Source: Cherax quadricarinatus (taxonomy: Eukaryota; Arthropoda; Malacostraca; Decapoda; Parastacidae). From it: 64,000 nucleotides of DNA. The stretch is from contig NC_091382.1 in assembly GCF_038502225.1 (NCBI RefSeq), positions 12,447,878 to 12,511,877 on the forward strand, written 5' to 3'. Both the position numbers and the translations under genes were made by a program. This document shows positions 21,313 to 30,746 of the stretch, piece after piece (positions within the stretch are counted from its first letter, which is position 1; every line of letters begins with the position of its first letter). The notes below the pieces were generated by a model, which saw only the letters and a program-made list of their open reading frames with translations, made no database searches and was not told the DNA's origin.

Positions 21313-21924
21313 ATAAATACCACTTGATATTTTTGTTGACCATACCATACCACTATTCCCATAGGTAAATGAGGGTGCACACTTAGTTGCTTTACTACCA
21401 GGGATACTGGTATTTGGTGCAGTACTTAAAGCACATTATTGATTAACTTATTTTCAGTTCTGTCGAGTAATGTGTTAAGAGTACAGTAGACGCTTGGTTT
21501 GTGCAACCTCTAAAAATGTAATTTCGTGAACATGTGCTTGAAAAGTGCAGTTGTAATTGATTTGCACTGAAGATGACACCTGCTGCATGGCTATAATTGC
21601 AATGGAATAGTGATACGTAAATCCTTGGTGGCTTCATGGTGGGTAATTTTCCTTCCATGCCAGCTGTGTATATTTACTAGATTATGAATATTGCCATCAT
21701 TCCTTATTCTCTCTGGATATTAACCATAGTGGCATAGGTGTTGGGGGGTTCGTGGGTCAACACAGCTTGTGTTGTATTAAATCCTGCTTCCTAGTTTCTT
21801 GGGAAGGAATAATACCCAATGATTAGTGGGAATTTGGAAGGGAACTTTGGTTCCTCTCGAGAATAGAAACTTGAACAAAAAGTTTCTTGATAGTTTGTTA
21901 CCATGGTAACTTGGTTAACTATCA
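21313..21924. other. DPM3 intron, no feature recognised
   Basis: It has mixed composition and only short ORFs. TACAGTAGACGCTTGG near 21483 resembles a decayed pogo TIR, but no partner end was found. Confidence 0.35.
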
Positions 21925-22012
21925 GACTTTGTGGCCCAGTCCTTGGACCCATTATGTGCCTACTAACGTTTTGATTACCTCCCACAGGATGGGTATGGGG
22001 TGCAACTAATCC
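21925..22012 (+). repeat. Dispersed LINE-tail repeat, second copy
   Basis: It matches 4255-4345 (from the CCAGTCCTTGGACCC block to GATGGGTATGGGGTGCA) and directly precedes a LINE fragment of another family. Confidence 0.6.
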
Positions 22013-24600
22013 CACTGAAGTCATCCTGATTATAAATTCATTGAAAAACAAGTCGGGAAACTTAGCTCAAATACCACCACTACTGTTGAGAAGAGCAGCT
22101 CGTGTTCTTTCATCCACCACTGCAATATTGTTCAACAAATCATAAGAAACCCACACTTTCCCAACATTACTAAAGATAGCAAGGGTTACCCCAACACACA
22201 GGTGGAGACTGAACTGATGTAAATAACTGTAGACCAGTATCTAACTTACTATTGTTATCCAAAATCTTCAAAAAATTAATGCACACGAGATTATACTCTT
22301 TTCTAGTATCTCGCAGTATACTCAACCCCTGCTAGCGACTGGTTTCTGATCAAATAAAAGCACAAATGATGCAATCATACAGATGCTAGAATTCCTTTAC
22401 ACAGCTCATGAAAATAATGAGTATCCATTAAACTTCTTTATTGACCTTAGGAAAACTTTTCTTGCACTTCAAACTTGATCATTATGATATCATAGGTCAT
22501 GTATTTTCATATATGAAGTCCTACTTTACCAACAGACACCTATGTCTATCAAGGGCACAACCTTGTGAACAAGACCTATCGGCATAGGTGTCTTACAGGG
22601 CAGTGTCCTTGACCCTCTGCTTTTCCTCGTATACATCAATGATCTTTCAAATGTATCTCGGCAACTCACGGTTCTCTTTGTGGATGACACAACTTTTGTA
22701 ATCTCCCACCCTAATCTGAATGCCCTCAAAACTATTAACCCTTTCAGGGTTTCTGACGTACTAGTATGGCTTACGCACCAGGGTTATTGACGTACTAGAA
22801 CGCCTAAATTCTAGCGCCTTCAAATCTAGTGAGAGGAAGCTGGTAGGTCTACATATGAAAGAATGGGTCTATGTCGTCAGTGTGCACAGCATAAAAAAAT
22901 CCTGCAGCACACAGTGCATAATGAGAAAAAAAAAACTATGACTGTGTTTTTGGTTTAAAACAGCGACTTTGCAGTGTATTTTCGTATAGTATTTATAGTT
23001 GTATTCTAGTTTTCCTGGTCTCATTTTATAGAATGGAAGACATATTACAGAAATTGAGATGATTTTGATTGGTTTCATAATGAAAAGTACCTTGAAATTG
23101 AGCTCAAAGTAGCAGAAATGTTCGATTTTTACCAAATTTCAAAAGTAAACAAATCATGCCACGCGTCCAATACACATCAACTGGTGAGTCTAATAATCTT
23201 TCACAAGTGCGCTGATATTATTTATACCATTTCTACACTAATGCAGTAGTCTGCATAACGGTAAATCTTCTATTTTTTGTGAGAATGAAAATTCAAAGTG
23301 GAAAGCAAAAGAGATGTAAGAGGGACCTGGGGACATGACTAATGAACAGAGAAAATGTTATTTTTGTGCCAGGAATGTCTGTCTAGCTTATTCTGGATCC
23401 TATTTGGAAATTGGCATCTTCTGAAATTTGTGTGAAATTGGCAAAATTGCCAATTTCTGACCACTTTATTGGATACTTGAAATTGGTAAATGGGTGATTT
23501 CTTGTACTCATGTGATAGAAAAAATGGAGTTCTAGCGAAATGGATATGATTTTTGTCAACTAGTACAATGAAATTGGCTGAAAATAGGGCTCAAAGTGGG
23601 GGAAATCGCCGATGCGGAAACATCGTCCAGACCGCTAACTTCACGAGAGCATAATTCCGTAAGTTTTCCATCAAATTTCATACTTTTGGTGTCATTATGA
23701 TTGGGAAAAGATTCTCTATCATTTCATAAGAAAAAATAATTTTATTTTCTGAAAAATTTTCGACCCTGAGAACGAGTTGAGGAGAGGGCCTCTCGACCCT
23801 GAAAGGGTTAATGAAGAACTTTTCAAGATATCAACCTGGATGATTACCAATAAACTAATGCTTAACATTAACAAGACTGTCCACATGATGTTTGGGAACA
23901 GAGCAATGAGTGTCCAACTAATTGTTATGATTAGCAGTTCTTCCATTGTTAAACAAAACAAAGGAAAATTCCTAGGTCTGTTTCTAGATTGCAACTTGAA
24001 ATTCAACACCCACATTCAACACATTACAAAAAAAGTATCCAAGATATGTTATTATGTAGTACCTCAGACAGCACTACTTACATATAATATTCTCTAATTT
24101 ATCCCTACCTCACCTATGGTATTTGTACCTGGGGATCCGCTACAACAAATCACCGTAGGCCAATAAAAACACAAAAAAGGAGGTAGCATGAATGATCATC
24201 CAGTCTACTGCCAGACAGTACACTTCCCCACTTCAAAGACCTAAACTTACTTAATATACAAAAAATTTACTCGTATTACTATGCATACTACATAACAGGA
24301 CAATAAATTCTAATACCATTCCTGCCCTGAAACTCATGGTAGTTGCAACAGAACTTGTAGGCATAATATTAAACACAAAAATCTCTGATATTCTCTGTGT
24401 CCAGCTTAATCTTTGCAAAAACTCAATGTGCATAAAAGGATCTAAAATCTGGAAAACATTACCAGAAAACTCTAGTCTTTCTGCTAGCAGCTTCAAAGCT
24501 ACTGTTTAAAAAAAACACCTTTTCCCAATGTCATCCTAGCTTCTTCCTTAATATATCTCTAATTATACTTTTTATTGAGTTATTAAATACATAATTGTAA
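22013..24600 (+). mobile_element. Degenerate LINE, same family as 53771-56393, split by a piggyBac-like MITE
   Basis: 22200-22735 reads, across several frames, NNCRPVSNL-like, ILNPC and a LPFLVYINDL-type RT sequence with VDDTT in place of FADDT. After the MITE, 23812-24090 continues with KISTWMITNKLMLNINKT and KGKFLGLFLDCNLKFNTHI, then a degenerate tail to about 24600. It carries many stops. The catalytic motif is altered. Confidence 0.75.
22739..23807. mobile_element. piggyBac-like MITE, copy P1
   Basis: The ends are CCCTTTCAGGGT and ACCCTGAAAGGG, flanked by TTAA on both sides (22735-22738, 23808-23811). TTAA duplication with a CCC terminus is the piggyBac signature. It encodes no protein. 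Related copies are at 45605-46679, 51236-52261 and 60237-62363. It interrupts the LINE RT frame. Confidence 0.88.
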
Positions 24601-24632
24601 TATTTTTAAAACTGTTGTTTTTTATTCTTATA

Positions 24633-26987
24633 CAGTGGAACCTCTACTTGCAAGTTTAATCCATTCCATGACCTTGCTCACAACTGGATTTGCTTGTTTG
24701 CAGAGTCAATTTTTCCCATTTAAATTAACTGAAATGCAATTAATCTGTTCCAGTGGAATTCTGTACTTCAATAATTTTGCTAATATCAACTTTACGGCTT
24801 ATTTATCTATCTCACTTGATCTAATATGACATAATAAACAATATAAATAACATAGAAACATGATATATACTCTAAAATGAATAAAATATGTAATTCATGT
24901 AGTGGTATGGGCGGTGTCGGCGGTAGACGACAGTTTGTCTGGAGACCGGACAAAATACTTCTTGCATAATTTCACCATTTGGCTATATGGCTTAATTTCT
25001 ATATGGCTTATTTATCTATCACAGTTCATCTAATATGACATAACAAACAATATAAATAACATGGAAACCTGATATATACTCTAGAATGAATAAAATATGT
25101 CATTATGTATCAGGTGGAGGCGGCCACAACCGCTCCCTCTTTGTTGTGGTAAAAACACTGCCATCCAGTGATGGCCTTTTGAAGCCGTCTATTATTATAA
25201 TTATTATGTAGTACATTATTATTATATATGTTATTATTATTACACATATTATTATTATTATTATACAGTGGACCCCCGCATACCGTCGGCATCACATAAC
25301 GTTTAATCCGCATACAGCTCGCTTTTATCGCAAAAATTTTGCCTCGCATACCGCTCAAAAACCTGCTTACCACTGTTCGTCCGAGACACGTCCAATGTGC
25401 GCCCTTAGCCAGCCTCACATGTGCCGCCGGTGGCATTGTTTACCAGCCAGCCTCCGCGGTAACATTCAAGCATACAATCGGAACATTTCATATTATTACA
25501 GTGTTTTTGGTGATTTTATCTGCAAAATAAGTGACCATGGGCCCCAAGAAAGCTTCTAGTGCCAACCCTACAGCAATAAGGGTGAGAATTACTATAGAGA
25601 TGAAGAAAAAGATCATTGGTAAGTATGAAAGTGGAGTGCGTGTCTCCGAGCTGGCCAGGTTGTATAATAAACCCCAATCAACCATCGCTACTATTGGTGG
25701 TACAGCTGCTGCTGCTGCTGTAGTACCGTCTGCTGCTGCTGTAGCACCGTTGTTGGTGTGCCTTATTGAGAATACCAAGAAACAATTAACCCCAGTGGAT
25801 TTGCCACCCAGGATAACCCAAAAAAGTCAGTGTCATCGAAGACTGTCTAACTTATTTCCATTGGGGTCCTTAATCTTGTCTCCCAGGATGCAACCCACAC
25901 CAGTCGACTAACACCCAGGTGAACAGGGAAAAATGCCTGGAACTAGTGCTCATATTGGTGAATTTAAAGCCAGCAAAGGTTGGTTTGAGAGATTTAAGAA
26001 TCGTAGTGGCATACACAGTGTGATAAGGCCTGTTCTGGAAGAAAATGCCAAACAGGACCTACAGTACTCAGGAGGAAAAGGCACTCCCAGGACACAGTGT
26101 CTCATCAGTCATTGCTGCATCTTCAATAAAGGTAAGTGTCATTTATTCTTCATTTAGTAGAGTAGTACATGCACAATATATATTGTGCATGTACTACTCT
26201 ACTATTGTGCATGTATCCTTCTCTTTGTGTGTAGGAAAATGTATATTTCATGTGGTAAATTGTTTTTTTTCATACTTTTGGGTGTCTTGCACGGATTAAT
26301 TTGATTTCCATTATTTCTTATGGGGAAAATTCATTCACATACCGATCATTTCGCATAACAATGAGCCCTCTTGCACGGATTAAAGTCGCTATGCGGGTAT
26401 CCACTGTACATATTATTATTACAATATAAACAATTTGTAATTCTTATTCACACAAAAATATAAGATTTACTGTTATGCTTTATTGCAATAATTGTATAAA
26501 TAATGTCAACCCATTCATGACTGCATATTGGAATGGACATAGTTAAGCAAATGAGCATATCTCCCTCGTTGAGCTCAATTTCAAGGTAGTACTTTTCATC
26601 GTGAAAGCAATCAAAATCATATCTATTTCTGTAATATATCTTCCATTCTATCAAATGAGACCAAAAAAACGAGAATACAACCATAAAAACCATACAAAAA
26701 TACCGCTAAGGGGTGGCTAATTGCTGAGAAGTGAACTCTATTATTTATGTTCTGATTTCTCATTTTTTGGTGTACGTTAAGAAGCATCTTTCCATCATAC
26801 ATTGCCCAAGTTTCAATAAGATAGTCCAACAAACAAATGAGATACAAATCCCTAGATCAAGAGCAAGAGCCCCTCACCAGCGTCAAGGAAGTTTTGCTCG
26901 CGTATGGAAGCAAAAAAATCAACCCATCGACTGCTTGTATTTGGAAAAACTTGCATGTGGATGCGCTCGCAAGTAGAGGTTCCACTG
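24633..26987. mobile_element. Pogo-like TIR element hosting a nested Tigger
   Basis: CAGTGGAACCTCTACTTGC at 24633 and its exact complement ending at 26987 form 19-bp TIRs flanked by TA. A complete Tigger-type element (25266-26406) lies inside. The remaining ~1.2 kb includes a segment (26440-26700) related to the interior of the piggyBac-like MITEs. No transposase was seen for the outer element. Confidence 0.75.
25266..26406 (+). mobile_element. Tigger/pogo-like element, Tigger-2, carrying a captured SINE piece
   Basis: The TIR CAGTGGACCCCCGCAT (one or two mismatches between ends) is TA-flanked. 25531-25700 encodes the first CENP-B-like HTH (GPKKASS, KKIIGKYESGVRVSELARLYN). A short Ala-coding (GCT)n stretch and a tRNA-SINE fragment (about 25800-25925) follow. 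Then 25933-26036 encodes the second HTH (FKASKGWFERFKNRSGIHSV). There is no DDE domain, so it is non-autonomous. Confidence 0.85.
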
Positions 26988-27320
26988 TACTGTATACATA
27001 AAATATGCAATAACATTAAAACACTAAGTTTTGGAAAGTATCCAGACATAATGGAATGTAAACAGACTGGCACACAGAGACTGTATTAGCGAGGGGGGGG
27101 GGGGAAGCTGTATAACAAGTTTTGGCCATAGTTTATAATGTCCATATTAACGAAATGCCATAAAGTGGGGCCCTACTGTACTAGTAATGGATTACTTCGA
27201 TAATTTTCCTCAGCAGTTGTTTATATTTGACACTCCTAAAGTTATTACTTGTTGAGTGTGCATGTTTCATTCAAATGTTTGTACATGTATAAAAATAAAT
27301 GTTATGTATGTTTCTTGCAG
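26988..27320. other. End of DPM3 intron, no feature recognised
   Basis: It holds a G run near 27092 and, at 27160-27180, AAAGTGGGGCCCTACTGTA, which resembles a decayed pogo-type TIR end without a partner. Confidence 0.35.
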
Positions 27321-27527
27321 ATCCAGAATGAGTTTACCAAGCAATACTACATGGAAATTTTGTTATTTCCTGTCTTCTTGGTAGCAGTGTTTGGCTTAGT
27401 TTCCATTGCTGTTATTGCTTACCGAGTTTACACTTTCAACGACTGTCAGGAAGCTGCCGAGGAGTTACAACAACAGATTAAGGAAGCAAAGGCAGATCTG
27501 GCGAAAAAAGGTTTAAAGTTGGACTAA
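27321..27527 (+). CDS. DPM3: DPM3, coding exon 2: transmembrane segment 2 and DPM1-binding tail
   Basis: The exon follows the acceptor TTTCTTGCAG (ending 27320), enters in phase 0 and supplies residues 26-93, with TAA at 27525-27527. Residues about 36-60 are a strongly hydrophobic membrane span. The tail from residue 60 has YRVYTFNDCQEAAEELQ and then a charged helix ending ADLAKKGLKLD. This matches the family's conserved YRV-TF-DC-EAA-ELQ-QI-EA-ADL--KG signature, the cytosolic region that binds DPM1. There is no frameshift or missing conserved residue, so the gene looks functional. The next gene, TRMT13, converges from the other strand about 1.8 kb downstream. Confidence 0.95.
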   Translation: MQNEFTKQYYMEILLFPVFLVAVFGLVSIAVIAYRVYTFNDCQEAAEELQQQIKEAKADLAKKGLKLD

Positions 27528-27776
27528 TGTTCGGGATGAAGTTTAGTTTGTATACAAGAAAAGATTATTATATGAGGGCATTTTAATCAAGTTTTGTGGT
27601 TTCACCTTACTGTTGTTTTTCTTCAGTATGCAGTATGTTAAGTGGTGTTGAATTCACAATGGTAATTAAAATATGCCTTCATCAATGTGATGTGTTGTAA
27701 TAGAGTTAATGTTGTGTGATAGTTTCGTGTCTTTGAAATCTGTTATTTATTGAACAATATATTATGTTTTTTATAT

Positions 27777-27782
27777 AATAAA
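27777..27782 (+). terminator. Poly(A) signal of DPM3
   Basis: AATAAA lies 250 bp after the DPM3 stop, inside an AT-rich 3' UTR, and is the first canonical signal downstream. Confidence 0.65.
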
Positions 27783-27847
27783 TGGTAATTTGAACAACAT
27801 CTTTCCTTGCATCACACGAAGTTTCTTTCTGCGATATTAAGTCTCTT

Positions 27848-28170
27848 TAGGGAGAGGAAGGACGGAAGTGCCTTGATGTTGGTGAAGGGCTCTTGATACA
27901 AAGAATTGGAACCCTCCCTCCTTTTCCTTGGATCAAGATACTTTGAAATTTATGGATTTAGCTGCCCCTTCCCCCCATGAAATAAATATAAAAATAAATT
28001 GCTACAGTATATTATGGGAGGCTCCTTGATACCAGTGAGGGGCTCGCGATCCTCCCAAAAAATTGGACCTGCCCTGCCCTTGGATCATATCCGAATGACT
28101 CCCATGTTTCCAGGTGCTGTATGACACCTGCTCGGCTTAGCGCTTCTTTTTGATTATAATAATAATAATG
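27848..28170 (+). mobile_element. Two diverged SINE-like copies (S family)
   Basis: 27848-27960 and 28015-28165 both keep the TCCTTGAT, GTGAGGGGCTC, GGATC and TTAGCGCTTC landmarks of the S1 family. The second ends in TTGATTATAATAATAATG. Neither has a recognisable target duplication. Confidence 0.65.
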
Positions 28171-28374
28171 ACACCTGCTGATTTAGTGCTACTACTGTAA
28201 TTAAGCAGCATAAAAGTTGGCCTCAGTTTTCACTCCTTACAGATTATGTTATGCTATATATGATAATTCTATGTAACTGTATTTGTGTATAACTGAATAA
28301 ACTTACTTACTTACTTACTCAAAGCATTTTTCACTGCCTTACAATATTTGCTTTGTTTGCTCTCTGACTTTATA

Positions 28375-28565
28375 TAGAATATTTTTTTTAACACAGCAGC
28401 TGTCTCCCACCAAGAAGTTTATCTGAAAAAGGATGGTAGTTTCTTCTTTGTACATTTAGTAATTTATACAAGAGAATGGGTTACTAGCCCCTTGCTCCCG
28501 GCATTTTAGTCACTTCTTACGACACGTGGTTTACAGAGGATCCTTCTTCATTTTCCCATGGAGTC
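28375..28565 (-). mobile_element. RTE-derived short element fragment
   Basis: It contains the complement of the RTE 5' UTR landmark block (CTCCCGGCATTTTAGTC) and of CCATGGGGAA-like sequence. Truncated at both sides. Confidence 0.65.
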
Positions 28566-29287
28566 ATGTGTTTTCCATGAATATAATACCTGATTTTGCC
28601 TTATCAGAGCAACTCTTGTTTTGCTATTATATTTTTTCTCTGTAAACCTGTGTGTCAAAAACAGGCCCTTAGTCATTATCTCGGTAACCTTTGATGACTT
28701 GACATGCTTTGTCCATTCATTTCTTTGACATTCCCACTGTGATTCCTTAACTGACACTTGCTTTGCTAAATCGTCTGCGACCCAGTCCCTTTCTCGTGTT
28801 CTTTGCTCAACTCCACTTCCTTCCATAACCCATCATCATCTTACCTTTTCCTTGCAGCATGGAATATCTTACCTCTAGGGTGGTTAGGAAAACACATCAG
28901 TGTAGGCCATTCATCAAAGTAATTCTTGAGACTCAATCCTCTCTCCTCTTATTGTGATGGACTCAAATTACCAACAGCTAGACAAGAACATGTATACATC
29001 AGGAATGTCTGAGTACTTTGAATTTTGGTTAAAATTTGTATTCAACAATATGGCATTATAAAATAATGTATATTTGCAGCTTAATAGTAAAGTTTGTCAA
29101 AAAGCTAAATTTAATTGCTGTTTCAAAGATGAAGAATGAGAAATAACCCTAATAGTACTTTAGGCCTGTGAAATATTAAATAATCTTGGACTATTACCTG
29201 AATGGTTATATTATGTATATTTCACTAAAATATAAACTGTTACGAACATGCTGAAATCACTGAAAAAACTGTATATAGGTATATGAT
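28566..29287. other. Intergenic DNA between converging DPM3 and TRMT13
   Basis: No gene, repeat or splice signal was recognised. A 92-codon minus-strand ORF (28826-28548) overlaps the RTE-derived repeat end and shows no domain. Confidence 0.4.
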
Positions 29288-29293
29288 TTTATT
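29288..29293 (-). terminator. Poly(A) signal of TRMT13
   Basis: AATAAA on the minus strand begins 23 nt after the TRMT13 stop codon, implying a very short 3' UTR. Confidence 0.7.
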
Positions 29294-29316
29294 GATGCAT
29301 CATACAAATAACTATG

Positions 29317-29506
29317 CTAACTTCCAATAAAGTTGGCAACAAGGGCAATATTTTCTAGCGTTTTTTCCTTGGACACATATTGTACAAGACGACACTGGAA
29401 TCCCTGCTGCTGTAAATACTTTACCCGACCATAATCTAACAACTGCTTCGCCTTTCTTCCCACTTCCTCTCGATAGTGGGCTGATAAGTTTAGCCTTGTG
29501 TATCGG
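29317..29506 (-). CDS. TRMT13: TRMT13, last coding exon: tRNA 2'-O-methyltransferase C-terminus
   Basis: The exon follows the acceptor CTTTTCAG (ending at 29507) and enters with one base that completes an Asn codon from the previous exon. It encodes 62 residues ending in TAG (29317-29319). The segment RKAKQLLDYGRVKYLQQQGF matches the family's conserved C-terminal pattern of an amphipathic helix followed by a GR--YLQ--GF motif. In the human protein this region closes the methyltransferase domain. The frame is different from the longer overlapping ORF, which is a shadow. Splice phase and order agree with exons at 50408-50634 and 52903-53021, across a 20.9 kb intron filled with LINEs. Confidence 0.9.
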
Positions 29507-29652
29507 CTGAAAAGACAAAAGTTTAATTAAGACACAGGAGAGAGATGGTTTAGATATACATGTACAATACATTGTAATATGTAGACAGTCCTTAAAGTAT
29601 AGCATTGTACTGTAATTTTGCCTAAGAAATTAGTAACTCTCATCACTTCATT

Positions 29653-29818
29653 CCCCTCAATGAAGGTTCCTTAATGCTGGTGAGGGGCTCTTGATCTAGG
29701 GAATTGGGTCTGTTCTCCAGTTCCCTGAATTAAACCTGAATACCTTCCACATACCCCCTCAGGCGCTGTATAATCTTATGGGTTTAGCGCTTCCCCTTCA
29801 ATTATAATAATAATAATT
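29653..29818 (+). mobile_element. SINE-like element with (TAA)n tail, copy S3
   Basis: It is flanked by a perfect 11-bp duplication, ATCACTTCATT (29642-29652 and 29819-29829). It begins CCCCTCAATGAAGG and ends TAATAATAATT. It lies in the TRMT13 intron. Confidence 0.87.
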
Positions 29819-30495
29819 ATCACTTCATTAACTCGCAATACTGTATCTTAAAAACTGCATATCAGCCTTGCACAGGTGCCCTGTTAATAATGTAGATACA
29901 GAAATAACCTGTACATAGGTGAATGAAATTTGTGATGATATTTTGGTCCAACTTGGCATTAACAAGTCACATAAAAGTGTGAAGGAGAAGGATCCAGTAT
30001 ATACATATACTCAAGAGGGGGGGGATGCAGGGGGCAGGGGCCAGTAGAACAACAAAAGAGGAGGTGGAAGTATAATTGTAGTAGTAGCAGTAGTGCTAAA
30101 GGTAGTGGAAGAAGTAGTAGTAGAATAATTAGTGTAACAGTGGCAGAGGTGGCAAGAAGGGAGTAGTGATAGTGGCATAAGAATCAGAGAGAGATGTGAT
30201 AGCTTAGTTATAATATAGATAAACTGAATGTTCTGGGGCATTATCAATCATAAAAATGTTTAAGGGTAACCCTTTGCCAAAACAGTAGTCTAACATCTTT
30301 CACAAAATGATCTTAACATCACTGTTTGAAACATTCCTTGGTTACCCAAGCAGTAGCAGCAGGCAGAGAAGCTTTTCAATGCTGTTTTTTGCTTTAACTC
30401 CCCAGCAGAACTAACTCTAACCAAGAGCAAAGCTGGAGTGTCTGCTGCTGCAACTCTTGCCATTCTTTTCTTTTTAGATATGTACAGTGTATCAT
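29819..30495. other. TRMT13 intron, no gene recognised
   Basis: A GTAGTAG-rich stretch (30070-30125) and a G run (30015-30030) are the only structure seen. Confidence 0.4.
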
Positions 30496-30746
30496 TTTTC
30501 TTTTTTATCACACTGGCCGATTCCCACCAAGGCAGGGTGGCCCGAAAAAGAAAAACTTTCACCATCATTCACTCCATCACTGTCTTGCCAGAAGGGTGCT
30601 TTACACTACAGTTTTTAAACTGCAACATTAACACCCCTCCTTCAGAGTGCAGGCACTGTACTTCCCATCTCCAGGACTCAAGTCCGGCCTGCCGGTTTCC
30701 CTGAACCCCTTCATAAATGTTACTTTGCTCACACTCCAACAGCACG

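Noticed and set aside
29312..29605. 97-codon minus-strand ORF covering the last TRMT13 exon
   Set aside because: It is in the wrong frame. The neighbouring frame, entered from the acceptor at 29507, gives the conserved TRMT13 C-terminus.
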